A stretch of DNA of 44,798 bases. It comes from JAPUIN01 sp041580375. Its GTDB lineage: Bacteria; Acidobacteriota; Polarisedimenticolia; Gp22-AA2. Below are positions 22,329 through 32,244 of the stretch, piece by piece. Where the stretch lies: assembly GCA_041580375.1 (NCBI GenBank), contig JBFGDZ010000004.1, positions 1 to 44,798 on the forward strand, read 5' to 3'. Below the pieces are notes generated by a model. It saw nothing but the letters and a program-made list of their open reading frames with translations, had not been told where the DNA came from and searched no databases. Numbering within the stretch: the first letter of the stretch is position 1; every line of letters begins with the position of its first letter. The position numbers and the translations under genes were made by a program.

Positions 22329-23328
22329 GGGGGCTGAGACTGACGTCCTTCCTCCGCCCGCCGTTTCTCCTGATCTGAACACGGTGCGCGGACCCGCGGA
22401 GGGCGTCCGTCCCCTCGCGCTCGGCGTAGAGGAGGATCGCCTCCTCCACGCGCGCGATCTCCCCTTCCAGCGCATCCTTCCGGCCCAGGAGCCCGGCCAG
22501 CCGATCGACGAGCTTCACCCCGTCGTCGTGGAGGTACTCGTTCGGCGGGAGAGCCTCCACCTTCACCAGGTGCTTCTGAACCGGACAGATGTCCCGGTAC
22601 TCGCACCAGCGACAGAGCGCGCTCTCGCGGGGCGGGTAGTCCGTCGCCGCCTCGATGCGATCGATCAGCTTCATGGCCGCCGTTCGGTGGCCCTGAAGAT
22701 CGGCCGGCGTGCGCGAGGAGCGCAACTCCTCGTTGAAGACGAGGTAGTGCCAGATCAGCCTCACCTCGCGGGCATCCGGAAACCGCTCCTCCACGGCCAT
22801 CTGGTAGAGGCTCAACTGCCGGTCCCCTCTCAGATCGCGATCGGACGGCAGGCTGCTGCTGGTCTTGTAGTCGTGGATCTCGTACACTCCGGGCGCGACC
22901 CGATCGAGACGATCGACGTATCCCTGCATCCGGTAGCGTCGCTCGCCGTCGAGCGCCAGCGTGACGCGCTCCTCGAGCCCGAGCGTGCGCCCCTGATCGA
23001 AGGGGGCGTAGCGCTCGTAGTAGTCGACGAGACAGCGCTCCCCCACCCTGCGGTAATCCTCGGCGGTGAACTCCTTCTTGACGATCGTGATCCGATCGGA
23101 GTGCTGCGCCTCCCAATCCCGGTGATAGAAGGCGACGACGTCGTCCAGCGGCGCCACCTTGCCCATCAGCACGCCGCTGTGAAGCCGCTCCAGCGCCGAG
23201 TGGACGCGGTTCCCCATGAACGCCTCGATGCCCTGCGTGTCGCGCTTGATCCGATCGATGTACCGGTAGCGATACTGCAGCGGGCATTTCTCGAACGTGC
23301 TCAGACGGGAATGGGAGTAGACGGGCAA
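22297..23328 (-). CDS. PD-(D/E)XK nuclease with AddB/Cas4-type iron-sulfur cysteines
   Basis: A 343-residue RecB/Cas4-family exonuclease. It begins VYSHSRLSTFEKCPLQYRY (Cys15), with His43 in GNRVHSALE, acidic GYVDRLD (Asp139, Asp142), then HDYKTSSSLP with catalytic Asp153 and Lys155, and Gln171 in QLSLYQ. The cysteines C239-x2-C242-x5-C248 plus Cys15 form the 4Fe-4S pattern of Cas4 and AddB. No helicase or CRISPR genes are nearby, so it is a stand-alone nuclease of unknown DNA target. I chose TTG 23328 because a very strong Shine-Dalgarno (AGGAGGAGG) lies seven bases upstream and a predicted -10 lies at 23352-23360. The alternative at 23403 would lie beyond that -10. Confidence 0.85.
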   Translation of the reverse strand: MPVYSHSRLSTFEKCPLQYRYRYIDRIKRDTQGIEAFMGNRVHSALERLHSGVLMGKVAPLDDVVAFYHRDWEAQHSDRITIVKKEFTAEDYRRVGERCLVDYYERYAPFDQGRTLGLEERVTLALDGERRYRMQGYVDRLDRVAPGVYEIHDYKTSSSLPSDRDLRGDRQLSLYQMAVEERFPDAREVRLIWHYLVFNEELRSSRTPADLQGHRTAAMKLIDRIEAATDYPPRESALCRWCEYRDICPVQKHLVKVEALPPNEYLHDDGVKLVDRLAGLLGRKDALEGEIARVEEAILLYAEREGTDALRGSAHRVQIRRNGGRRKDVSLSPLKAEQIPLFR

Positions 23329-23351
23329 GTGCGGGCCTCCTCCTGCGGCGG

Positions 23352-23360
23352 AGTATAGCA
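23352..23360 (-). promoter_or_regulatory. Extended -10 promoter of the nuclease gene
   Basis: Minus strand TGCTATACT: an extended TGn plus TATACT (5/6), with no good -35. The predicted start is near 23345, about 17 bases before TTG 23328, consistent with that start. Confidence 0.45.
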
Positions 23361-23404
23361 CGCCGCCCGCCGCGCCCCCGAAGGTGGCGGCCGGGCGGGG
23401 CATT

Positions 23405-23413
23405 TGCTACAAT
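23405..23413 (+). promoter_or_regulatory. Extended -10 promoter of the cyclophilin gene
   Basis: TGCTACAAT: extended TGn plus TACAAT (5/6), no clear -35. The predicted start is near 23420, about 50 bases before ATG 23470. It is back-to-back with the nuclease promoter. Confidence 0.45.
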
Positions 23414-23469
23414 CTCCGCTCCCGTGTCCACTCGAGGCGCATGCACATCCGGATGATGGAGGATTCTCG

Positions 23470-24153
23470 ATGAAAGCCCCGAACAACCGCGCAGTCCCGG
23501 GCCTCACAGTCCGCCCGGCCGCGATTCCATTCCTGTGCGCGATCCTGGCCGCCGCCGTTGCGTCCGGCCCGTGGGCCCCCGCGGCCGCGGCGCAGGAGAA
23601 GAAGCCGCCGAAACCGGCCGCGTCCGAGAAGGCGAAGGCCCGCGACGTCGCCGTCATCAAGACCAATCTCGGCACCATCGCGTTCGAGTTTCTTCCCGAC
23701 GTCGCGCCCAAGATGGTGAAGAACTTCACGGACCTCGCCCGGAGCGGCTTCTACGACGGCACGACCTTCCACCGCGTGATCCCGGGCTTCATGCTCCAGG
23801 GAGGCGATCCGCTCTCCAAGGACGGCGATCCGTCCAACGATGGGACCGGCTCGGGCCCGCGCAAGATGCCCGCCGAGTTCTCGACCAAGTACAGTCACGA
23901 GCGCGGCATCGTGTCCACGGCCCGCTCGAGCGATCCCAACAGCGGTTCCTGTCAATTCTTCATCATGCACAAGCACAGCCCGCACCTGGACAATCAGTAC
24001 ACGATCTTCGGCCGCGTCATCGAGGGGATGGACGTGGTGGACAAGATCGCGGCCGTCAAGACGGACTGCACCGGGAAGCCCCGGGGCTCGCGCTGCGCCA
24101 ACCGCCCGCTCGAGAACGTCGTCATGAAATCGGTCACCATCGAGACCCGCTGA
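23470..24153 (+). CDS. Exported cyclophilin-type peptidyl-prolyl isomerase
   Basis: A 227-residue PPIase of the cyclophilin fold that isomerises Xaa-Pro bonds. An N-terminal signal peptide (core IPFLCAILAAAVA, cut near AAA-QE, about residue 42) and a Lys/Pro/Ala linker precede the domain. Core motifs are VIKTNLGTIAFEF, FYDGTTFHRVIPGFMLQGGDP with the catalytic Arg and the FHR signature, NSGSCQFFIMHK and YTIFGRVIEGMDVVDKI. ATG 23470 has GGAGG eight bases before; the upstream reading from 23404 adds residues from the promoter. It is followed after 21 bases by the dCMP deaminase gene. Confidence 0.92.
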   Translation: MKAPNNRAVPGLTVRPAAIPFLCAILAAAVASGPWAPAAAAQEKKPPKPAASEKAKARDVAVIKTNLGTIAFEFLPDVAPKMVKNFTDLARSGFYDGTTFHRVIPGFMLQGGDPLSKDGDPSNDGTGSGPRKMPAEFSTKYSHERGIVSTARSSDPNSGSCQFFIMHKHSPHLDNQYTIFGRVIEGMDVVDKIAAVKTDCTGKPRGSRCANRPLENVVMKSVTIETR

Positions 24154-24174
24154 CGCGGAGGGGAACCCGCCCTC

Positions 24175-24753
24175 ATGAAAGCGACCAGGGCCCGCCGATC
24201 GGGGACGCGGGGCGGCTCACCCTCGGCGCGCCCCGCGCAGCCGCGCAAGACCGGGGCCGCGCCCGCGGCGCGGCGCGTCGACTGGAACACCTATTTCATG
24301 AACATCGCCCGCCAGGTGGCCACGCGCTCGACCTGCGACCGCAAGCACGTCGGCGCCGTGATCGTCCGGGACAGGACGATCCTGTCGACCGGCTACAACG
24401 GGTCGATCCGGGGCATGCCCCACTGCGACGACGCGGGCCACGAGCTGGAAGGGGGCCACTGCGTCGCCACGATTCACGCCGAGGCGAACGCCATCCTCCA
24501 GGCCGCCAAGAACGGCGTGACGATCGACGGGGCCGAGATCTACACGACGGCGAGCCCCTGCTGGCAGTGCTTCAAGCTGATCGCGAACGCGGGCCTGCGC
24601 CGCATCTACTACGGCGAGTTCTATCGCGACGAGAAGAGCCTCCGCGTCGCCCGCCGGGTGGGCATCGAGCTGATCGATCTCGGACGGTCGGGCGGGGCGA
24701 GGCTCGCCCGGCGCGGCCGCGCCGGATGCGACTGGCAGGTCCCCGATGACTGA
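24175..24753 (+). CDS. Deoxycytidylate (dCMP) deaminase family protein
   Basis: A 192-residue zinc deaminase converting dCMP to dUMP, a route to dTTP. The cytidine-deaminase fold motifs are present: TRSTCDRKHVGAVIV, STGYNGSIRGMPHCDD, the zinc-binding HAEANAI with catalytic Glu, and SPCWQCFKLI (PCxxC). About 33 extra basic, low-complexity residues precede the usual start at VDWNTYFMNIA. ATG 24175 is kept because it lies just after the cyclophilin stop; a later start has no clear support. Its stop overlaps the start of the next gene by eight bases (ATGACTGA). Confidence 0.9.
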   Translation: MKATRARRSGTRGGSPSARPAQPRKTGAAPAARRVDWNTYFMNIARQVATRSTCDRKHVGAVIVRDRTILSTGYNGSIRGMPHCDDAGHELEGGHCVATIHAEANAILQAAKNGVTIDGAEIYTTASPCWQCFKLIANAGLRRIYYGEFYRDEKSLRVARRVGIELIDLGRSGGARLARRGRAGCDWQVPDD

Positions 24754-25312
24754 CGGTCCGCGGGTGCTCGTCATCTCCGATGACGACGACATCGGCGAAC
24801 CGCTCGCCGCGATCCTGCGCCGGGCGGGATACCGCGTGGGCGTGCGCGACGCCGCCCGGGGGCTGGAGGATCTGAAGGGCGCCCCGCCCGAAGCCCTCAT
24901 CCTGGATCGCGACATGCCCCCGTCGCAGTACGCCGCGATCCTCGAGCACCTCGAGCCCCATCAGGGAGCCGCGTCCTTCCCGCTGCTGATCCTCGGCGGC
25001 GGCGATGCGCCGGCCCTGCCTCCCCGCTGGCACGAGGACGCCGTCCGTTCGATCGGACGCCCGCCGGAGCCCGGCGAGGTCCTCGCGACCCTGGCGGCGC
25101 TGCGCCGGCTCGCCTTCTACCGGACCTATCGGGACCTGGTGCATTCCCTCAGCCAGCCGGTGATGACGATCCACGCATTGAGCCGCACGATCGCCGGAGC
25201 GAAGCTCGAGCAGGACGCGGATCGGCAGGCGGTCGAACGGCTGGCGCACGAGGCCGAGCGCCTCATGACGCTGATGGAGGACTTTCAACGCACGCGGCGG
25301 GGAGGCTCCTGA
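24746..25312 (+). CDS. Receiver domain joined to a histidine-kinase-like DHp helix pair, no ATPase domain
   Basis: 188 residues. Residues 5-115 are a receiver domain: acidic cluster SDDDD (11-15) and phospho-acceptor Asp54 in LILDRDMPP. The conserved switch Lys is replaced by Arg (SIGRPPEPGEV, about 105). Residues 128-182 resemble a kinase dimerisation domain, with an H-box-like LVHSLSQPVMTI (His133), a turn and a second helix LAHEAERLMTLMEDF. No HATPase domain follows; the gene ends there. It could be a phosphotransfer or anchoring protein, or a degenerate kinase fragment. The start overlaps the dCMP deaminase stop; a GH15 enzyme follows 39 bases later. Its target is unknown. Confidence 0.7.
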   Translation: MTDGPRVLVISDDDDIGEPLAAILRRAGYRVGVRDAARGLEDLKGAPPEALILDRDMPPSQYAAILEHLEPHQGAASFPLLILGGGDAPALPPRWHEDAVRSIGRPPEPGEVLATLAALRRLAFYRTYRDLVHSLSQPVMTIHALSRTIAGAKLEQDADRQAVERLAHEAERLMTLMEDFQRTRRGGS

Positions 25313-25351
25313 CGGGGGCCCCACTCCCGCCGCGATGCCCCGGGAGGCATC

Positions 25352-27166
<1,815 letters not shown>

Positions 27167-27169
27167 GCG

Positions 27170-27187
27170 GCCCGCCCCCGCGCGGGC
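27170..27187. terminator. Possible bidirectional hairpin between convergent genes
   Basis: A 6-bp stem (GCCCGC 27170-27175 with GCGGGC 27182-27187) lies four bases after the GH15 stop and 15 bases from the end of the convergent lipoprotein gene. There is no T-tract, so it is only a weak terminator candidate. Confidence 0.25.
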
Positions 27188-27201
27188 GCCGGGCCCCGGT
27201 C

Positions 27202-28191
27202 CTAACGGGGCGGCGCGGCGTCGGCCGGGGGAGCTGCCCCTCCCGTCTTCTCGGCCAGAGCCACGAGCGTCTCCTCCGGGATCGATCCGGTCAGCGTGAT
27301 GCTGGTCCCCTCCTGATCGATCCTGACGCGCTCCAGGAACTGAGCCCACTCGCTCGACGAGGCCTCGCCCGCCCCCAGCCGTCCGAACGCGACGATGCCC
27401 CGCAGGGTCTCGGAGAGCAGCCTGGCGCTCTCGGCGTCGTCCGTCTCGCCGAAGAGATCGAACTCCAGATCGCGTCCGAATCGTCCCTGGAACGCCAGAG
27501 AGTGCAGCGTGCTCGACAGCGGGGTGTCCGGGATCGGCGATCGATCCAAAAGCCCGACGCCCGTCTTCCGGGCCAGGTCCGTCATTGCGCGGCAGTCGAT
27601 CGCGCCCCAGATCTGCGAGGTCGCCCGGACGCCCTCCAGCATGCCGAGGAGCGCCTCGTTGCGGTCGAGCCCGCGGCCGCCGGCGGCGGCGTTCTCGCGG
27701 ATCGTCTCCAGAGCGGCGCGCGAGCCGAGAGCGAGGTGGCCCCCCTCGATCATGGTGACCCCTAACTCCGGTGCGCCCTCCATTCCCTCCAGCATAGCGA
27801 TCTCCTCCCCGCCCAGACCACGCCGGAGGGCCTCCGGATCGAACTCGCCCTCCATCAGGAGCGCCCAGCCGAGGCGGTCATCCGCCATGGGAACGACGAC
27901 GAGCCCCATGCGGTTCAGCTTCTTCACCGCCTCCAGCCCGAAACGGTCCCTGATCTCCGTCAGGGGTCCGCCCCGCTCCGCCGCCGCGGCCATCTCCTTC
28001 ATCCAGCTCGACACGGCCTTCGTCCGGCCGAGCGAATTGACCTCGACGACGAGGAGTCCGACGCTCTCCTGCGGCAGCGCCGCCAGGGCGCTCGAGCGCA
28101 CCACCGAGGCGCCGGTTCGCTCGCGCGCGCAGCCCAGAAGCCCCGCCGCGGAGAGCAGAATCACCGCGAGGCCGATTCTCCATCTCTTCAT
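27202..28191 (-). CDS. Lipoprotein of unknown function (DUF3352-like appearance)
   Basis: A 329-residue protein with lipobox GLLGC (Cys21 from this start). The remainder alternates strands and helices with statements typical of substrate-free periplasmic surveillance-type proteins: LAALPQESVGLLVVEVNSLG, LGWALLMEGEFDPEALRRGL and GGHLALGSRAALETIRE. This arrangement resembles the DUF3352 group, but I cannot confirm it. I prefer ATG 28191, since GGGGAG lies at proper distance; the ATG two codons earlier (28197) touches that site. It follows the ABC permease gene after 45 bases on the same strand, so it may be the last gene of that operon. Confidence 0.7.
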   Translation of the reverse strand: MKRWRIGLAVILLSAAGLLGCARERTGASVVRSSALAALPQESVGLLVVEVNSLGRTKAVSSWMKEMAAAAERGGPLTEIRDRFGLEAVKKLNRMGLVVVPMADDRLGWALLMEGEFDPEALRRGLGGEEIAMLEGMEGAPELGVTMIEGGHLALGSRAALETIRENAAAGGRGLDRNEALLGMLEGVRATSQIWGAIDCRAMTDLARKTGVGLLDRSPIPDTPLSSTLHSLAFQGRFGRDLEFDLFGETDDAESARLLSETLRGIVAFGRLGAGEASSSEWAQFLERVRIDQEGTSITLTGSIPEETLVALAEKTGGAAPPADAAPPR

Positions 28192-28236
28192 CGCCATCTC
28201 CCCTTGCGGAACGAGGCCCGCATCATCCCGATCTCT

Positions 28237-29085
28237 TCAGAAATCCTTGCGGCTGAAGTAGAGCGTGGCCGCCGCCAGGGCCACCGCGCCCGACAGCGCC
28301 GAGTTCAGGAGCGGCGCCCAGATCGGCGCCTCCGTCCCCATGGTCAGCGCCCCCGCCATGCGCGCGAAATCGTATGTCCTCGGCAGGGCGTGGTACAGGA
28401 CCTCCACGAGGGTCCGCACCGACCCGCGCCACAACGGCGTCGACAGAACCTGGACCCATCTCATGTCCTGATGCGCCCCGTGCATCGCCAGGCTGACGAT
28501 GAAGATCAGCGCCGTGACCATCACTCCGATCGACGTCGATCGGAGCAGCACGCCGACGAGCACGAGGAACCCGAGCAGCGATCCGAAGTAGATCGACACC
28601 ATGAGGCCGGAGAGCAGAAACCCGCCGTTCCAGATGCCGGTCTTCAGGCCCAGGATCATCCCGATCCCCAGGGCCAGGTAGAGCAGGTGCGCCGAGGCGA
28701 CGAGAAAGGCTCCCAGCGTGCGGCTGGCGAACAGGACCGGCCGGGAGACCGGCTTGGACAGGAGCAGGTCGATCGAACCCTTCTCGAGCATGCGGGGCAC
28801 CAGGCTCGCCGTGGCGAACACCGCCAGGAGAATCCCGAGTGGATAGAGGACGAAGGCGATTCCGGCCTGGAGGCCGCTGACGAACCGATCCACCGGAATC
28901 GGAGTCCCGGTGCTTCCCTGCATCCCCATCACCCTCAGCGACGCGATCGTGCCCTCGGCCACGTCGGTGTGCAGCGCCAGCAGGAAGAACAGGTGGGTCA
29001 GCGTGATGATCCCGAAGAAGATCGGAAGCGTCTTCCTGTGCATCAGTTCCCTGAAAGTATCGAGGATGATGGCGGCGACCTTCAC
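28237..29085 (-). CDS. ABC-2 type transporter permease
   Basis: A 282-residue inner-membrane protein with about six hydrophobic segments: TLPIFFGIITLTHLFFLLAL, FVLYPLGILLAVFATASLV, LVASAHLLYLALGIGMILGL, FLLSGLMVSIYFGSLLGFLV, STSIGVMVTALIFIVSLAM and LLNSALSGAVALAAATLYF. LPRMLEKGSIDLLLSKPVSR matches the conserved cytoplasmic loop of ABC-2 permeases (family of NosY/gliding-type exporters). The start GTG 29085 overlaps the ATPase stop as GTGA. Substrate unknown; natural products, lipids or protein export have been described for relatives. Confidence 0.88.
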   Translation of the reverse strand: MKVAAIILDTFRELMHRKTLPIFFGIITLTHLFFLLALHTDVAEGTIASLRVMGMQGSTGTPIPVDRFVSGLQAGIAFVLYPLGILLAVFATASLVPRMLEKGSIDLLLSKPVSRPVLFASRTLGAFLVASAHLLYLALGIGMILGLKTGIWNGGFLLSGLMVSIYFGSLLGFLVLVGVLLRSTSIGVMVTALIFIVSLAMHGAHQDMRWVQVLSTPLWRGSVRTLVEVLYHALPRTYDFARMAGALTMGTEAPIWAPLLNSALSGAVALAAATLYFSRKDF

Positions 29086-29996
29086 GGATCTTCCTCCCCG
29101 ATCACCTTCACGAACACATCCTCGAGGCTCTCCCCGCACGGCACCACCGAGGCGATCGCCACGCCGCGCTGACGGAGCGCGTCGATGAGCCGGTTCAGGC
29201 CGTCCTCGTCGGCCGCCGCCTCGATCCGATTGTCCACGACGCCGAGATCGGGAACGATCGCGCGCAGGGCCGGGACGACCTCAGGCTTCAAAGCGCGCAC
29301 CGCGATGCGGTAGGCGCTGCGCGGGCGGGTCAGATCCTCGATCCGGCCCTCGCGCACCATGTGCCCGTCCTTGAGGATCGCCACGCGGTCGCAGACCCGC
29401 TCGATCTCGGAGAGCAGGTGCGAGTTCAGGAATACGGTCGCTCCCCGCTCACGCTGCTCGAGGAGGAGGTCCCGTATCTCGCGCCGGCCGATCGGGTCCA
29501 CGCCGTCCGTCGGCTCGTCCAGGATGAGCAGGTCCGGCTCGTTGAGAATCGCCTGCGCCATGCCGAGCCTCTGCATCATCCCCTTGGAGTAGCGGCTCAC
29601 GCGCACGCGTCGCCACTCGTCCATGCGCACGCGGCGCAGCAGGTCTTCGACACGCCTCGTCCTCGCGGTCCCGTCCAGGCCGGACAGGCGGCCGAAGTAG
29701 TGGAGCACCTGCTCCCCGGAGAGATGCGACGGATAGCGGTGGTTCTCGGGCAGGTAGCCGATGCGCCCCTTGGCGCCCACGTCGCCGGGCGGGCGCCCCA
29801 GGACGGTCGCGCGGCCCCGCGTCGGCGCGGCGATGCCCAGGAGCAGTTTCGCGAGCGTCGTCTTGCCCGCTCCGTTCGGCCCCAGCAGGCCGAACACGCG
29901 GCCGCGCTCCACGCGCAGATCGACGTCCTCCAGGGCGCGTACGGGACGCCGCCAGGGGCCGACCCGGTAGGTCTTGGAGAGTCCTTCGGTTGTCAG
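29082..29996 (-). CDS. ABC transporter ATP-binding protein with no canonical start codon
   Basis: The ATPase partner of the permease. Walker A GPNGAGKTT, Q-loop YLPEN, signature SRYSKGMMQRLGMAQ, Walker B LLILDEPTDGVD and the H-loop NSHLL are all present, followed by the C-terminal regulatory segment seen in ABC-2 exporters. The first ATG/GTG/TTG in frame is GTG 29912, which would delete the first strand. The sequence upstream still encodes the expected N-terminus (LTTEGLSKTYRVG, ALEDVDLRVERG). That region reaches back to the fabI stop in the same frame without a standard start. CTG 29996 or ACG 30014 (GGGG eight bases before) are the candidates; I give the CTG form. A conventional call would start at 29912. 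Confidence 0.8.
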   Translation of the reverse strand: MTTEGLSKTYRVGPWRRPVRALEDVDLRVERGRVFGLLGPNGAGKTTLAKLLLGIAAPTRGRATVLGRPPGDVGAKGRIGYLPENHRYPSHLSGEQVLHYFGRLSGLDGTARTRRVEDLLRRVRMDEWRRVRVSRYSKGMMQRLGMAQAILNEPDLLILDEPTDGVDPIGRREIRDLLLEQRERGATVFLNSHLLSEIERVCDRVAILKDGHMVREGRIEDLTRPRSAYRIAVRALKPEVVPALRAIVPDLGVVDNRIEAAADEDGLNRLIDALRQRGVAIASVVPCGESLEDVFVKVIGEEDP

Positions 29997-30014
29997 GCAG
30001 AGGGCGTCGACCGT

Positions 30015-30779
30015 CTACATCCCCATGACGTGGTAGCCGTTGTCCACGAACAGGACCTCGCCCGTGATCCCGCGCGCCAGGTCGGAGCAGAGAAAGAGGG
30101 CGGCGTCGCCGACCTCGGCCGGATCCGTGTTCCTGGCCAGGGGCGCCTTCTCGCGCACGTGCTGCAGCATCCGGGTGAAGCCGGGGATGCCGCGCGCCGC
30201 GAGGGTGCTGATCGGGCCGGCGGAGATGCCGTTCACGCGGATGTTCTTGCCGCCGAGGTCGTAGGCCAGGTAGCGGATGCTGGACTCGAGCGCCGCCTTC
30301 GCCACGCCCATGACGTTGTACTGCGGCACGACCCGTTCGGAGCCGAGGTAGGTGAGCGCGACAATGCTTCCCCCTTTCGCCATCAGAGGCGCGGCCCCGC
30401 GGGCGAGCGCCGTCAGCGAGTAGGCGCTGACGTCGAGCGCCGTCCGGAACCCCTCGCGCGAGGTGGTGACGAACCCGGCTTCGAGATCCTCGCGGTTGGC
30501 GAAGGCCACGCAGTGCACGAGCGCGTCGAGGCCTCCGAATTCGCGCTCGATCCCCTTGAACAGGGCGCCGACCTCGTCGTCCTTCGTCACGTCGCACGGA
30601 TGGACGAACGAGCCGGACAGATTACCCGCGAGCGACCTCACGTTCTCCTCCAGGCGCTCCCCCTGGTAGTTGAACGCCAGCCGCGCGCCCTCGCGGTGGA
30701 GCGCCTCGGCGATGGACCAGGCGATGCTCCGTTTGTTGGCGACTCCGACGATCAGAACCTTTCTGCCCTCGAGGAGCAT
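30015..30779 (-). CDS. fabI: Enoyl-[acyl-carrier-protein] reductase (NADH)
   Basis: A 254-residue short-chain dehydrogenase-type enzyme that reduces enoyl-ACP in the last step of fatty-acid elongation. Features are VLIVGVANKRSIAWSIAEAL at the cofactor site, Tyr144 and the catalytic Tyr154/Lys161 with the FabI spacing Y-x6-K (QYNVMGVAKAA), SAGPISTLAARGI and the C-terminal EVLFVDNGYHVMGM. ATG 30779 follows GGAGGTG at proper distance; the GTG at 30788 is too close to that site. It is 45 bases downstream of gabT and ends 18 bases before the ABC ATPase region, so it may share their transcript. FabI is the target of triclosan and isoniazid-type inhibitors. Confidence 0.95.
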   Translation of the reverse strand: MLLEGRKVLIVGVANKRSIAWSIAEALHREGARLAFNYQGERLEENVRSLAGNLSGSFVHPCDVTKDDEVGALFKGIEREFGGLDALVHCVAFANREDLEAGFVTTSREGFRTALDVSAYSLTALARGAAPLMAKGGSIVALTYLGSERVVPQYNVMGVAKAALESSIRYLAYDLGGKNIRVNGISAGPISTLAARGIPGFTRMLQHVREKAPLARNTDPAEVGDAALFLCSDLARGITGEVLFVDNGYHVMGM

Positions 30780-30824
30780 GCTCGACACCTCCAGCCTAGG
30801 GACCTGCGGTCCGCGCGGACGGGA

Positions 30825-32240
30825 TCACGCCGTCTCCTGCGCGCCAGGACGCGGCGCGGGGGAGGGCTGCTGGGCCCGGACGTCCTTCGCCGGAGGCTGC
30901 AGCGCCCGCGATGCCTCCAGGATGGTCGCCTCCAGAACGTCCAGCCCCTCGGCCAGCTGCTCGTCCGTGATCACCAGGGGCATGAGCGTGCGGATCACGT
31001 TCCCGTAGGTGCCGGCGCTGAGGACGATCAGGCCGCGCTCGTAACACATCCTGGTGATCGTCGCGACCAGCTCCTTGGCCGGCTCCTTGGTCGTCCGGTC
31101 CCGCACGAACTCGATGGCTCGCATCGCTCCCGCTCCGCGCACGTTGCCCACATGCGGGCACTCCTTGCGCAGGCCCTCGAACCGGTTCCGGATCACGGCG
31201 CTGATCGCCTCGGCCCGCTCCACGAGCTTTCCCTTCTGCAGCAGCTCGATCGAGGCGAGCGCCGCGGCGCAGGCCACCGGGTTCCCCCCGAAGGTGCCCC
31301 CGAGGCTTCCCGGCGAGGGGGCGTCCATGATCTCCGCCCGGCCCGTCACCGCGGCGAGGGGCATCCCGGCGGCGATCGACTTCGAGGTCACGATGATGTC
31401 CGGCTCGATCCCCCAGTGCTCGCAGGCGAACATCCGGCCCGTGCGGCCGAATCCGGTCTGAACCTCGTCGGCGATGACGAGGATCCCGTACTTGCGGCAC
31501 AGGCTCGTCAGGATCGGGTAGTACTCCTGCGGCGGCATGATGAAGCCGCCCTCCCCCAGGATCGGCTCGACGATGAGGGCCGCGATGGTCGTCGGATCCA
31601 CGTAGCGCTTGAAGAAGTCTTCCAAAAAGGTGGCGCACTCGATGTTGCAGCCCGGATACTTCTTGCCCCAGGGGCAGCGGTAGCAGTAGGCGTAGGGCAT
31701 GCGGTGGATCTCGGGCGCGTACGGGCCGAAGTGGTCCTTGTACGGGCTCACCTTGCTGGTGAGCGACATCGCCAGGAGCGTCCGGCCGTGGAAGGCGTCC
31801 TCATAACAGATGATGCCGCTGCGCCCCGTGTGCCGCCGGGCCACCTTGACGGCGTTCTCCACGCCCTCCGCGCCGGTGTTCACGAAGAAGGTCTTCTTCG
31901 CGTAGGTCCCGGGAGTGATCCCGTTGATCACCTCGGCCAGCCGGATGTAGGGCTCGTTCATCGTCACGTGGAAGCACGAGTGCGTGAAGCGCTCCGCCTG
32001 CTGCTGGATGGCCTTCACGACCTCCTTCGGCGCGTGCCCGACGTTCAGCACGCCGATGCCGGAGGCGAAGTCGATGTACCGGTTGCCGTCGACGTCCTCG
32101 AGCATCGCGCCGTCGCCGCGCGCCATGACGATCGGCGTGAGGTTCAATGGCCCCCGGGGGATCGCCGCCTGGCGCGAGCGCATCAGATCCTGGGATTTCG
32201 GTCCGGGGATCGGGGTCTTGATGACGATGTGCTTCTTCAT
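30825..32240 (-). CDS. gabT: 4-aminobutyrate (class III) aminotransferase
   Basis: A 471-residue PLP enzyme of the GabT group. YIDFASGIGVLNVGH, VNTGAEGVENAVK, AFHGRTLLAMSLT, LIVEPILGEGG, ADEVQTGFGRTG with PLP-binding Asp258, and Lys287 in TSKSIAAGMP are all present. It converts GABA to succinic semialdehyde with 2-oxoglutarate. The insertion CYRCPWGKKYPGCNIEC, with four cysteines (about residues 186-202), occurs in some GabT proteins. The C-terminus is a Pro/Ala/Gln-rich tail of about 30 residues. The gene begins four bases after the aldehyde dehydrogenase stop. Together they fit putrescine to GABA to succinic semialdehyde. A related function on other omega-amino acids is possible. Confidence 0.88.
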   Translation of the reverse strand: MKKHIVIKTPIPGPKSQDLMRSRQAAIPRGPLNLTPIVMARGDGAMLEDVDGNRYIDFASGIGVLNVGHAPKEVVKAIQQQAERFTHSCFHVTMNEPYIRLAEVINGITPGTYAKKTFFVNTGAEGVENAVKVARRHTGRSGIICYEDAFHGRTLLAMSLTSKVSPYKDHFGPYAPEIHRMPYAYCYRCPWGKKYPGCNIECATFLEDFFKRYVDPTTIAALIVEPILGEGGFIMPPQEYYPILTSLCRKYGILVIADEVQTGFGRTGRMFACEHWGIEPDIIVTSKSIAAGMPLAAVTGRAEIMDAPSPGSLGGTFGGNPVACAAALASIELLQKGKLVERAEAISAVIRNRFEGLRKECPHVGNVRGAGAMRAIEFVRDRTTKEPAKELVATITRMCYERGLIVLSAGTYGNVIRTLMPLVITDEQLAEGLDVLEATILEASRALQPPAKDVRAQQPSPAPRPGAQETA

Positions 32241-32244
32241 CCCT

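Noticed and set aside
22297..23328. Cas4-like protein as sign of a CRISPR-Cas locus
   Set aside because: No repeat-spacer array and no other Cas genes are visible; a general DNA-repair role is more likely.
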